A DNA stretch of 12,576 bases from Caldifarciminota bacterium (GCA_014729665.1 WJJO01000004.1:1-12576); one strand, 5' to 3'; counted from the stretch's first letter, positions 1-6,222 are shown. Translations and numbers: made by a program. The notes: generated by a model not told the origin, from the letters alone.

Positions 1-1048
1 CCTGGGCGTCGTCCATGTAGGCTATCACGTGGAGCCTTGATTCGTAACCTGAAGAACCCGAACAACCCAGGGGCAGGTGGAACTCGGTTCCGATCCCAGA
101 ACCATCTCTGTTCATACCGGCCATTATGTAAAATCCAATTAGGTTATTACCATAGGTTGCATAAGGTACGTGCATGAAGCAGATATCCTTGTCGCTGTGC
201 GCCTTAAGACCCCTGCCATGTCGATCGTCACGTCCGGGCAGCGCTATATCAGTTCCTTCGATGATACCGGCTTCAGGACATACATAATCCCAGATCGTAT
301 CTGAAGGGTTATCTAGGTCGACTATTACTACCCTTGTATTATCTTCCCAGGGGAGCACCGCGATATTCTTGGTTACGTCACCATTTTGGTAGCAGTAGGG
401 GGAGTAGGTCATGAAGTCTTTACCCGTAAACGTACCGTTGAACGCCGGAACGTACATACCACCCATCCCGTTAAGGGTCATGGCGGACACGGGATTTGAG
501 GCCTCCACAGAGTAAGGGAATCCTGCAGGTGAATCGGGATCGTCATGGCAGTAAAGGTAGTATTCGCCTTCATCGAGGTCACCCTCCCAGATTGAAGTAT
601 CGGCATCTATATCGGTAAGGGTTGCATGTGTACCGCTTTGGTAGGCAAATATCCCTATTACCCCCTCGGCATAGTTGCCGGATGCTTCGAGGTACTTAGG
701 TCCGACCGAAAGCAGCTTCGTGCTCGCAGGACGATTGAACTGATCGACCGCACACCAGGTCCCCAGTCCCATACCCCAGGGATCGCCCGAGACGACGGAG
801 AACTCGTTCGGGCATGCAACCTTGTAGACACCGGGTTCAAGATCCGTAATCAGTTCGTACTCGTTCTCATCGAGCGTGTTCGACCACACCGGTGTGCCGT
901 CCGTTTTCTCCATCTGATAATCACTCGAGTTCTGATGTGAGAATACAACTATATCGTTGTAGGCGTAGACGTAACTCAGGAAGCTTTCCTGAGCTGAAAG
1001 ACTAATGGGTACGATTATGACCCATGTTAAGATTACCAGACGCTTCAT
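1..1048 (-). CDS. Secreted modular surface protein, paralogue of the next gene (3' end outside window)
   Basis: An open frame starts with ATG at 1048 and runs without a stop to base 1: 349 residues are present and the C-terminus lies outside the window. A near-perfect Shine-Dalgarno (AAAGGAGG) ends 5 nt before the ATG. Residues 1-19 form a signal peptide (basic start, hydrophobic core, cleavage near L-S-A-Q), so the product is exported. It is a clear paralogue of the upstream 541-residue protein: they share the block PAFNGTFTGK (residues 201-210), then LPWEDNT (232-238) and HSDKDI (284-289). A repeated module starts near residues 30, 128, 209 and 320. The first two copies carry W-x3-L-x3-E-Y (W55, W154). 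The third and fourth modules faintly resemble the IgGFc-binding-protein N-terminal family, which is a tentative comparison. The function is unknown. By analogy with its neighbour, the missing end probably carries a sorting-type domain. It is probably co-transcribed with that neighbour, 56 nt upstream. Confidence 0.85.
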   Translation of the reverse strand, partial: MKRLVILTWVIIVPISLSAQESFLSYVYAYNDIVVFSHQNSSDYQMEKTDGTPVWSNTLDENEYELITDLEPGVYKVACPNEFSVVSGDPWGMGLGTWCAVDQFNRPASTKLLSVGPKYLEASGNYAEGVIGIFAYQSGTHATLTDIDADTSIWEGDLDEGEYYLYCHDDPDSPAGFPYSVEASNPVSAMTLNGMGGMYVPAFNGTFTGKDFMTYSPYCYQNGDVTKNIAVLPWEDNTRVVIVDLDNPSDTIWDYVCPEAGIIEGTDIALPGRDDRHGRGLKAHSDKDICFMHVPYATYGNNLIGFYIMAGMNRDGSGIGTEFHLPLGCSGSSGYESRLHVIAYMDDAQ

Positions 1049-1071
1049 TCCGTCCTCCTTTATATAATGTC

Positions 1072-1095
1072 CCTTTTCTTCTTTCAGAGAAAAGG
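1072..1095 (-). other. Intercistronic hairpin between the two surface-protein genes
   Basis: A perfect 8-bp inverted repeat (CCTTTTCT / AGAAAAGG) with an 8-nt loop lies in the 56-nt gap between the two paralogous secreted-protein genes. No U-tract follows on the minus strand, so it does not look like an intrinsic terminator. It could stabilise the upstream message or tune expression of the second gene. The stem is A/T-rich and only moderately stable. Confidence 0.4.
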
Positions 1096-1104
1096 TCGCA
1101 GTTG

Positions 1105-2730
1105 TTACCTTATTAGCACTACCTTCCTTGTCAAACCCTGAATATCTGATTCAATCCTGATGAAATAAACCCCGGGACCGTAACCCTGACCCCAGACAAT
1201 CTCCCCCGACTGTTCTGGCGAGTGAATTTCTGATACCTTGCGGCCCGAGGCGTCGAACACGTCCGCGTGCAGGCCATCAGACATATGTAAGTATTTGAGA
1301 ACCACTTGCCTGCCAATTCGGGTGATGAGTTCTGTTACGGGTACGGGTGTTATGAGATTTGGCTCGGATATCGTGCTCTGGCCGTAACGTACCCAGCCGG
1401 GGAAGAAGTCGGAACCTTGCAGGTCGTTACAGCTAAGCGAGGTAATAACATCCTTGGATGCAACCAAGTGAAGCACCGCGATATCTTCATTATCACTGCC
1501 GTTCGTGTACTGATAATACTCACCCTTGTTCAATGTACCTTCCCAGACAGGATTGATACCGACGCCGTCCCTCGGTGTTCTGGTTATCGCAATGTCGGTG
1601 CTATCTGAAAAGGCAACCACGTGGAGTCGGGAAAAAGACTCCCCATATGACATCTCAATGGGCAAATAAAACTCCTTACCCAGACCCAAGCCGTCGGGAT
1701 CTATCCCCCGCACCATGTAATAACCGCATAGATAAGGTTTGTCCGGACCGAAACTCCACCATTCGGTCTGGGAAAGAGAGATGTCCTTATCGCTATGGAT
1801 ATGAACCGCCGTATTAACAGGTATGTTGAACATCTTAACATCACCCTTCTCGTTGCAAGTTTCGGTTTTGATAACGTTAGCAGGGTTACCCATCTCGGTC
1901 ATGGTAACGGTGGTGTTATCTTCCCACGGAATTACCTGGCAATCCTGTGGGACTACTGACCACTCATGCTGATAAGCCATGAAGTTTTTACCGGTGAAGG
2001 TTCCATTAAATGCCGGGATATACATCCCGTTAACACCGCACACGGTCATTACCGACACCGGATAGGACGCCTCGATATCATAAACCTGAGGTATTTTAGT
2101 TGCCTGTATATCAATGTTATACTCCGAACTATCGAGATCGCCCTCCCAGATAACCTCTTCGGTATCCATATTTCTAACGATGACGTGGTTGTTATCCTCG
2201 TATGAAAAGACGGCGAACAATTCATCGCCACTCGAGCTCGCTTTAGGTCCCACCGTATAGAGTTTGGTCGACAGCGGCTGGTTGTACTGATTAACCGCAT
2301 ACCAGCATCCGAGCCCCTTGGCGAAAGGGTCTCCTGAAAGTACGGATATGCCCTTGCCCGAACCTATCTTTACCACGGAGTATATCCCTACCGGAAGATC
2401 TGAGATGTGGGAATACTCGTCCTTACCCAGGATATCCGACCACAGGATAGTACCCGAAGTGTCTACAAGCTCGCAGTAGTTATCGTCTTCAAATGAAAAA
2501 ACGACAACATCCCCGTAGGTATTCAGGTAGATACTGAAGGAATCCTTCTCATCCTCCATCAGGGCCATCGGCGCGAAACTACCCACCGCATGGGTGGCGC
2601 CGATGTCCTCATAGATTTCCCATCCGGTATCGAGCTTCATGTAATCCAGATTACCGGACGTGCCGGCTATCGCAGGGACTGCCGCAGCAAGCAGTATTAT
2701 CCCCACCGATAATAACGTCTTTTTTATCAT
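1105..2730 (-). CDS. Secreted modular surface protein with C-terminal FlgD-like/type-A sorting-like domain
   Basis: 541 residues from an ATG preceded by AGGAGG. Residues 1-22 are a signal peptide (KK, a hydrophobic run, cleavage after A-I-A). Four related segments follow at about 73-134, 169-230, 248-322 and 351-434. Three contain W-x3-L-x3-E-Y, at W97, W195 and W396. Segments typically begin with an F-x-Y/F aromatic-acidic stretch and close with a phrase like A-S-x-P-V-S-V (A221 onward) or H-S-D-K-D-I-S (312-318). The GKEF (351-354) and PWEDNT (268-273) phrases recall IgGFc-binding-type repeats, but this is only suggestive. Residues about 458-541 form a terminal domain with V-F-D-A-S-G-R-K-V and G-P-G-V-Y-F-I-R motifs, ending in basic KVVLIR. 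This matches FlgD-like/type-A sorting tails that direct proteins to the outer surface in FCB-group bacteria. No catalytic motif is visible, so a structural or adhesive role is an inference. It has its own promoter at 2784-2817. Confidence 0.85.
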   Translation of the reverse strand: MIKKTLLSVGIILLAAAVPAIAGTSGNLDYMKLDTGWEIYEDIGATHAVGSFAPMALMEDEKDSFSIYLNTYGDVVVFSFEDDNYCELVDTSGTILWSDILGKDEYSHISDLPVGIYSVVKIGSGKGISVLSGDPFAKGLGCWYAVNQYNQPLSTKLYTVGPKASSSGDELFAVFSYEDNNHVIVRNMDTEEVIWEGDLDSSEYNIDIQATKIPQVYDIEASYPVSVMTVCGVNGMYIPAFNGTFTGKNFMAYQHEWSVVPQDCQVIPWEDNTTVTMTEMGNPANVIKTETCNEKGDVKMFNIPVNTAVHIHSDKDISLSQTEWWSFGPDKPYLCGYYMVRGIDPDGLGLGKEFYLPIEMSYGESFSRLHVVAFSDSTDIAITRTPRDGVGINPVWEGTLNKGEYYQYTNGSDNEDIAVLHLVASKDVITSLSCNDLQGSDFFPGWVRYGQSTISEPNLITPVPVTELITRIGRQVVLKYLHMSDGLHADVFDASGRKVSEIHSPEQSGEIVWGQGYGPGVYFIRIESDIQGLTRKVVLIR

Positions 2731-2772
2731 GGCGAACCTCCTCGCCTTTTGGCCTTTTCCCGCTCTTAGCGG
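2731..2772 (-). promoter_or_regulatory. 5' leader hairpins, one enclosing the Shine-Dalgarno
   Basis: Two short perfect stems lie in the leader of the 541-residue gene. The first, 2760-2772, is CCGCT / AGCGG with a 3-nt loop. The second, 2731-2746, is GGCGA / TCGCC directly abutting the ATG, with the GGAGG ribosome-binding site in its 6-nt loop. Presenting or partly masking the SD in a loop next to the start codon could make translation sensitive to structure or to a bound protein. The structure is read directly from the sequence; the regulatory role is inferred. The leader is too short for a known riboswitch class. Confidence 0.35.
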
Positions 2773-2783
2773 TCTTTTGTTAT

Positions 2784-2817
2784 ATTATAAATATATCGCT
2801 AGCAGGAGTTTTGTCAA
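2784..2817 (-). promoter_or_regulatory. Sigma70-type promoter for the surface-protein genes
   Basis: On the minus strand a perfect -35 TTGACA (2812-2817) is followed after 16 nt by TATATT (2790-2795), with an overlapping extra TATAAT at 2784-2789. The predicted start near 2783 gives a leader of about 53 nt before the ATG at 2730. It lies just downstream of a terminator-like hairpin, consistent with the start of a new transcription unit. Confidence 0.7.
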
Positions 2818-2860
2818 GAGCATACCCATCTACGATGAACGAGTTATAATCCTTGTAGAT

Positions 2861-2894
2861 AAATAAAAACAGTTGATATCGGGGATACCAGATG
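2861..2894 (-). terminator. Candidate Rho-independent terminator
   Basis: On the minus strand a 7-bp stem (TGGTATC / GATATCA, one G-U pair, 3-nt CCC loop) at 2874-2890 is extended by two outer pairs across a 2-nt mismatch. A U-rich tract (TTTTTATTT, 2869-2861) follows. The same sequence read on the plus strand has no downstream T-run, so the orientation is minus. It separates the intergenic transcription unit from the promoter at 2784-2817. Stem strength is modest. Confidence 0.45.
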
Positions 2895-3109
2895 GATGGA
2901 GCATTGTTTTCCCGGGATGGAATCTGAAAGATACCTTCTCCTTTCTCAAACTTTCTCTCTGCTTAATACCGTTTCACCTTTTAGAGGGATGCTTAATCTC
3001 CCTCCTTTTTCCTTCTGGCCTCACCCTTTGCCACAAAGAGCCGAGTTAAAGACCAACTTAGAAAGACCTGTGACGATAAGCTGCGGGCCTTTTTGACCTC
3101 TGCCCTCAC
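2861..3109 (-). ncRNA. Candidate structured RNA of unknown family (about 250 nt)
   Basis: This interval is bounded by a consensus-like minus-strand promoter (3116-3143, predicted start G at 3109) and a terminator-like hairpin with U-tract (2861-2894). Internal stems on the minus strand include GTGA/TCAC enclosing GGGC/GCCC (3070-3109), CTCTTTG/CAAAGGG with a 3-nt loop (3024-3040) and GGAGGGA/TCCCTCT with a 9-nt loop (2983-3005). I could not match it to RNase P RNA, tmRNA, SRP RNA or a known riboswitch by their conserved motifs; 6S-like RNA is not excluded. The competing reading is a leaderless micro-ORF: a GTG at the predicted start (3109) opens 38 codons to a TAA at 2993-2995, giving a basic product with no recognisable motif. 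Weak protein-like character and several stems favour RNA. This is an inference from architecture only. Confidence 0.35.
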
Positions 3110-3115
3110 ATATTT

Positions 3116-3143
3116 ATATTAGTATAAAAAGGTAACATGTCAA
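3116..3143 (-). promoter_or_regulatory. Sigma70-type promoter inside the tyrS-surface gene gap
   Basis: A perfect TTGACA (3138-3143 on the minus strand) lies 16 nt upstream of TAATAT (3116-3121), with an A/T-rich discriminator of 6 nt before G3109. The spacing and boxes match those of the other promoters in this window. No annotated protein gene starts close downstream, so its transcript would be the candidate RNA or micro-ORF described for 2861-3109, with possible read-through to the surface genes. Confidence 0.6.
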
Positions 3144-3295
3144 GGTCTCTGCGGTTTTTAGATTTTTTTGGTCTATTCACCGGTAGACGAAAGCAGTTCG
3201 ACTGTTTACGGTGAGAGGCTGACCTTTTCACCTTCCCTGAAAGACGGTATCTTCCCTAATGCCCCTATCCTTGATATTACTCAACCGGGATTAAT
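3144..3295 (-). other. tyrS 3' trailer with overlapping hairpins, no gene seen
   Basis: About 150 nt follow the tyrS stop before the next promoter. I see no coding region and no clean intrinsic terminator on the minus strand; the homopolymer runs near 3155-3169 read as A-tracts on the transcript. Structure is present: the minus-strand motif TCACCG (3209-3214) can pair either with GGTGA upstream (3228-3232) or with CGGTGA downstream (3177-3182). The second option encloses a small CAGT/ACTG hairpin. Mutually exclusive stems of this kind can arise by chance in 150 nt, so the regulatory significance is low. Confidence 0.3.
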
Positions 3296-4492
3296 TCAGG
3301 GTATCAATCGGGCAAACCGGCGCTTACCGACCCGAAGAACAACCGACGTCTTTATCGAAAGCCGGAAATCGAAATCAGTAACCTTCTTTCCATCGATTGA
3401 GACACCCCCCTGTTTGATTAGCCTTTTTGCCTCCCCCTTTGATGATGCCAATCCTCCTTCAGCGATAACATCAACGAGCTTAGATTCCGCGGATACAGAA
3501 ATTTCCGGCATCTCATCCGGCACACCGCCCTTGGCAAAAACCTTCCTGAATTCATTCTCAGCCTCGTGTGCGGCATCCTCGGAGTGGTATAAAGCGACCA
3601 CCTTACGCGCCATCTCCGCCTTGAGATCACGGGGATTTTCCCCGGATTCGAGCCGTTTGCGAACCTCGGAAAGTTCAGACGAAGATACCTGTGCGGCAAG
3701 TTCAAAGTACTGGAGGATGAGTGTATCAGGGATAGACATAAGTTTCCCGTACATCTGTGAAGGTTCCTCCTCGATACCAACGTAGTTGTCGTAGGATTTG
3801 GACATCTTTTCTCCCCCTGAAAGCCCCTCCAGGAGCGGCATCATCATTATCACCTGGGCAGGCTGTCCGAACTCGCGCTGCAGTTCCCTTCCCACGATGA
3901 GATTGAGCCGCTGGTCGTAGCCTCCCAGTTCCACGTCGGCCTTCACGGCAACCGAGTCGTAGCCCTGAAAGATGGGATAGAGAAGCTCGTGCAGGAATAC
4001 CGGATTACCAGCTTCAAGACGTTTGGAGAAATCCTCGCGCTGAAGTATCTGTGATACCGTATACTTACCCAGCAGTTCAAGTACACCGCGAGTACCCAGG
4101 GACTCGCTCCACTCCGAGTTATATCGTATTTCGGTCTTTTCTTCATCCAGAATTCGAAAAAGCTGCCTTTCGTAGCGGGCCATGTTTTCATCAACCTGTT
4201 TACGCGTTAAAGGTGGACGTGTTTTGGAACGTCCCGACGGGTCACCTATCATCGCGGTGAAATCACCTACTATTAGAACCGCCGTATGCCCTTCGTCCTG
4301 GAAATCCCTAAGCTTACGCAGGGGCACTGCAAAACCGAGATGGATATCCGGTCCGGTGGCGTCTATACCGAGTTTGACACGCAGGGGCATTCCCTTTTTC
4401 CGAACCTCATCTATCTTATCTGAAAGCTCCTGCGGCGTCAGACATTCCTGCACACCTCGCATTAACTTGTCAAGAAAGGAATCCGAACTCAT
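3296..4492 (-). CDS. tyrS: Tyrosyl-tRNA synthetase
   Basis: A class I aminoacyl-tRNA synthetase that charges tRNA-Tyr with tyrosine in the cytoplasm. It is 398 residues, a normal length. The Rossmann catalytic core has the HIGH-like H-L-G-F at 51-54 after G-I-D-A-T-G-P-D-I (42-50), the G-D-P-S-G-R-S segment (83-89), the tyrosine-binding Y-P-I-F-Q-G-Y-D-S (172-180) with Y-D-Q-R (192-195) further on, and the K-M-S-K-S loop at 229-233. The C-terminus (about 336-398) is an S4 RNA-binding domain. The T-R sequence after G-D-P-S-G-R-S and the length match the bacterial TyrZ/TyrRS-2 branch, a family-level judgement. Its ATG overlaps the preceding stop as ATGA (4 nt) and lacks a strong Shine-Dalgarno, so translation is probably coupled to the DUF151 gene. 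A perfect palindrome lies just upstream of the start, inside that gene. No T-box leader is visible. Confidence 0.97.
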   Translation of the reverse strand: MSSDSFLDKLMRGVQECLTPQELSDKIDEVRKKGMPLRVKLGIDATGPDIHLGFAVPLRKLRDFQDEGHTAVLIVGDFTAMIGDPSGRSKTRPPLTRKQVDENMARYERQLFRILDEEKTEIRYNSEWSESLGTRGVLELLGKYTVSQILQREDFSKRLEAGNPVFLHELLYPIFQGYDSVAVKADVELGGYDQRLNLIVGRELQREFGQPAQVIMMMPLLEGLSGGEKMSKSYDNYVGIEEEPSQMYGKLMSIPDTLILQYFELAAQVSSSELSEVRKRLESGENPRDLKAEMARKVVALYHSEDAAHEAENEFRKVFAKGGVPDEMPEISVSAESKLVDVIAEGGLASSKGEAKRLIKQGGVSIDGKKVTDFDFRLSIKTSVVLRVGKRRFARLIP

Positions 4493-4968
4493 AGTTTGAA
4501 ATTCCCGAAATTTTCGGGATCTATATCACGTAAGCGTTCCTTCAATTCGTCGAGTTTTGCCTCTTCGTCCTCGGCCATCTCCCTGGATTGCTCCTCCATT
4601 AATTCTGAATCCACAAAGATCGGTGCACGCATATGCACTGCAATCGCCACCGAATCTGAAGGCCGAGCATCTATTGAAATAACCTCATCATCGCGGGAAA
4701 GAACCAGGCTTGCATAGTATGTATTCTCCTTAAGTCCTGTTATGATGATACGTTCCACTTTAGAGCCTAATGCCTCAATAATACGCTTAATGATATCAAG
4801 GGTCAAAGGGCGTTCAAAACTTTCGCGTCTGGCTGCGTATGTGATAGCCGAAGCTTCGATGGGCCCTACCCAGATAGGCAACAGTCTCCGTCCCCCCCTC
4901 TCTTTTAACAGAAGTACCGGGGCGTTGTTCAAATCAAAAGAAACACCTTGCACCTCCACCTCAATCAC
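4489..4968 (-). CDS. Bifunctional nuclease family protein (DUF151)
   Basis: 159 residues from a GTG at 4968. A longer frame extends upstream into rplI, but I chose this GTG because AAGGGGG lies 6 nt before it, it begins 1 nt after the rplI stop (TGATGTG), and family members typically start M-x-V-x-V-x-x-x-x-x-D just before the domain. The domain spans about residues 1-120: V-L-L-L-K-E followed by L-P-I-W-V-G-P-I-E, the R-P-L-T-x-D block, then S-I-D-A-R-P-S-D-S-V-A-I-A and A-P-I-F-V. The last ~35 residues are charged and helical, like the UVR-type tails seen on some homologues. The family includes plant proteins reported with nuclease activity and a structurally solved Thermotoga protein. Its bacterial role is not settled, so nuclease activity here is not established. 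It sits between rplI and tyrS, overlapping tyrS by 4 nt. Confidence 0.88.
   Translation of the reverse strand: MIEVEVQGVSFDLNNAPVLLLKERGGRRLLPIWVGPIEASAITYAARRESFERPLTLDIIKRIIEALGSKVERIIITGLKENTYYASLVLSRDDEVISIDARPSDSVAIAVHMRAPIFVDSELMEEQSREMAEDEEAKLDELKERLRDIDPENFGNFKL
4503..4519. repeat. Perfect 17-bp palindrome just upstream of the tyrS start
   Basis: TCCCGAAA / TTTCGGGA around a single central base forms an 8-1-8 inverted repeat, ending 11 nt before the tyrS ATG and lying wholly within the last codons of the DUF151 gene. As RNA it folds to a 7-bp stem with a 3-nt loop. It occupies the region where a ribosome-binding site for tyrS would be expected. It could be an operator or a translational control hairpin, or merely reflect the encoded peptide D-P-E-N-F-G-N-F. 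Confidence 0.45.
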
Positions 4969-4969
4969 A

Positions 4970-5551
4970 TCAATCCCCCTTCTCAGGCTCGCTAGATGCT
5001 TCATTGTCCTCCGTTTCGATTGAGGCTTCACCTGCGGTATCTTCCGTATCCTCTTCCTTCCCGGTCTCCTTCTCGGCGGACTCAATACTCTCGGGTTCCG
5101 GAGAATCACCCTCCGGAACGACCCAGACCTTAACCGTAGCCGTTACACCCTCGAACAATTTTATCTGGACGTCGTGGGATCCTGCCTCCTTTAAGGGGTG
5201 ATCGAGTATAACCTGGTGGTGATCGAAATAAATATCCTTATCCCTGAAGCTTGAGGCGATATCTTTGGCCGTTATCGAACCGTAGGCCTTTCCGGTTTCA
5301 CCGAAAGCAAGGTTTAACTTAATGTGTTCGCCGTTAAGTTTTTCATAAAGAAGCTCTGCTGAGGAACGTTCCTTTTCCACCTTAGCTTTGGTCTGACGAA
5401 TAATCTCCGCAACATGACGTTTATTCGAGGATGTCGCAGGAAGAGCCATCTTTCGAGGAATCAGATAATTACGGGCATAACCGCTCTTGACCCGAACAAC
5501 TTCTCCCCTGTTGCCCAACTTGACAACATCTTGAGTAAGTATAACTTCCAC
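4970..5551 (-). CDS. rplI: Ribosomal protein bL9 with acidic C-terminal extension
   Basis: Large-subunit protein bL9, which binds 23S rRNA near the L1 stalk and spans between ribosomes. It has 193 residues from a GTG with an upstream AGGTGA. The N-terminal RNA-binding domain shows M-E-V-I-L-T-x-D-V-x-x-L-G (1-13) and the bL9 signature G-Y-A-R-N-Y-L-I-P at 24-32. A connecting helix follows (about 41-76), then the C-terminal domain (about 77-147) with F-G-E-T-G-K-x-Y-G-S-I-T. Typical bL9 stops near residue 148. Here about 45 more residues, dominated by Glu, Ser, Asp and Thr, form a low-complexity acidic tail. It lies 10 nt downstream of rpsR in the classic bS6-operon order and 1 nt before the DUF151 gene. 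Confidence 0.96.
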   Translation of the reverse strand: MEVILTQDVVKLGNRGEVVRVKSGYARNYLIPRKMALPATSSNKRHVAEIIRQTKAKVEKERSSAELLYEKLNGEHIKLNLAFGETGKAYGSITAKDIASSFRDKDIYFDHHQVILDHPLKEAGSHDVQIKLFEGVTATVKVWVVPEGDSPEPESIESAEKETGKEEDTEDTAGEASIETEDNEASSEPEKGD

Positions 5552-5561
5552 GACAGTTCAC

Positions 5562-5771
5562 CTAATGAGCCACGTAGGGAAGAATACCGAGATTACGCGC
5601 CTTTTTAATCGCCCTTGAAAGTTTACGCTGATGCTTGGCGCATACTCCGGTAATCCTTCGATTTACTATCTTACCTTTATCGGTAAGGTATCGGCCTAAT
5701 TTACTGTCGAAGGGTGAAATACTGTCTTTACCCTCGCTGCAGAATCGACACTCTTTGCGTCGTCTCATCAT
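5562..5771 (-). CDS. rpsR: Ribosomal protein bS18, zinc-ribbon (C+) form
   Basis: Small-subunit protein bS18, the partner of bS6 on the platform of the 30S subunit. It has 69 residues from the first of two adjacent ATG codons; AAGGAG lies 10 nt upstream, favouring the first. C8, C11, C44 and H47 form a potential zinc-binding set, identifying the ancestral C+ type of bS18 rather than the metal-free form. The core Y-L-T-D-x-G-K-I-x-x-R-R-I-T-G (28-42) and the basic helix after it (H-Q-R-K-L-S-R-A-I-K-x-A-R, 47-59) are typical. It follows ssb by 25 nt. Confidence 0.97.
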   Translation of the reverse strand: MMRRRKECRFCSEGKDSISPFDSKLGRYLTDKGKIVNRRITGVCAKHQRKLSRAIKKARNLGILPYVAH

Positions 5772-5796
5772 ATTTGCTCAACTCCTTTTTTCCGCA

Positions 5797-6222
5797 TTAG
5801 TTTTCAAAAGGATCATCTTCAAGGCCCTTATCCGATTGTCCCGCGCCCTCAGGGGAATAATCCCCGGTAGAGGGGGCTTTCTCCAGGAATTGCAGTCTCC
5901 TGGATACAATCTCCACCACATAGCGGCGGTTTCCGTCTTGGGCCTCATAAGACCTCGATCGCAGGTTGCCTTCTACGACCACAGGCGAACCTTTCTTCAA
6001 TCGCTCGCCTGCCATCTCCGCCATCCGGTCCCATACTACGATACTGAAGAAGTTGGCATCCTCTTTCCACTCACCGGTATCCCTGTCCTTGTACCGTTTA
6101 TTCACGGCCACACGAAACGAACATACCGCGGTTCCTTTTGGTGTGTATCGTAGCTCCGGGTCGGCAACCAATCTTCCTGATAAAAGAACATAATTGAGAT
6201 TGGGCATCTTTAAGTCAGACAT
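5797..6222 (-). CDS. ssb: Single-stranded DNA-binding protein
   Basis: 141 residues from an ATG preceded by GGAGGAG, which overlaps the rpsF stop codon. The OB-fold spans about 8-114: N-x-V-x-L-x-G-R-L-x-x-D-P-E-L-R-Y-T at 10-27, F-x-V-A-V-N-R-like 36-43, then F-F-S-I-V-V-W-D (58-65) with aromatic residues that stack on DNA bases, and G-x-x-V-V-V-E-G (78-85). A short disordered Gly/Ser/Asp linker leads to the C-terminal tip E-D-D-P-F-E-N. Canonical tips end exactly in P-F; here two extra residues (E140, N141) follow F139, which could affect partner docking. It protects and organises single-stranded DNA in replication and repair. Its location between rpsF and rpsR is the widespread bacterial order. 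Confidence 0.97.
   Translation of the reverse strand: MSDLKMPNLNYVLLSGRLVADPELRYTPKGTAVCSFRVAVNKRYKDRDTGEWKEDANFFSIVVWDRMAEMAGERLKKGSPVVVEGNLRSRSYEAQDGNRRYVVEIVSRRLQFLEKAPSTGDYSPEGAGQSDKGLEDDPFEN

Noticed and set aside
626..940. 104-codon open frame on the plus strand
   Set aside because: Antisense to the partial secreted-protein gene, which has a signal peptide, a strong SD and a clear paralogue.
2896..3096. 66-codon open frame on the plus strand in the intergenic stretch
   Set aside because: No SD or promoter, no recognisable motif, and it lies antisense to the promoter-to-terminator unit.
2861..3109. RNase P RNA, tmRNA or SRP RNA in the intergenic stretch
   Set aside because: The conserved motifs of these RNAs (for example GAGGAAAGTCC for RNase P, or the GGAAGCAGC-type SRP loop) are absent on both strands.
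3155..3169. Intrinsic terminator of tyrS at the homopolymer run
   Set aside because: On the tyrS transcript the runs are A, not U, and on the plus strand the T-run precedes rather than follows the adjacent hairpin.
3168..3785. 205-codon open frame on the plus strand
   Set aside because: It is mostly antisense to tyrS, whose family motifs are unambiguous; it is Ser/Pro-rich without a recognisable domain, ribosome-binding site or promoter.
4969..5109. N-terminal extension of the DUF151 gene (47 extra residues)
   Set aside because: It is wholly inside rplI in another frame, is Arg/Pro-rich, and is not part of the family; the GTG at 4968 has a better SD.
5635..6153. 172-codon open frame on the plus strand
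   Set aside because: Antisense shadow of rpsR and ssb; no domain or start signal.
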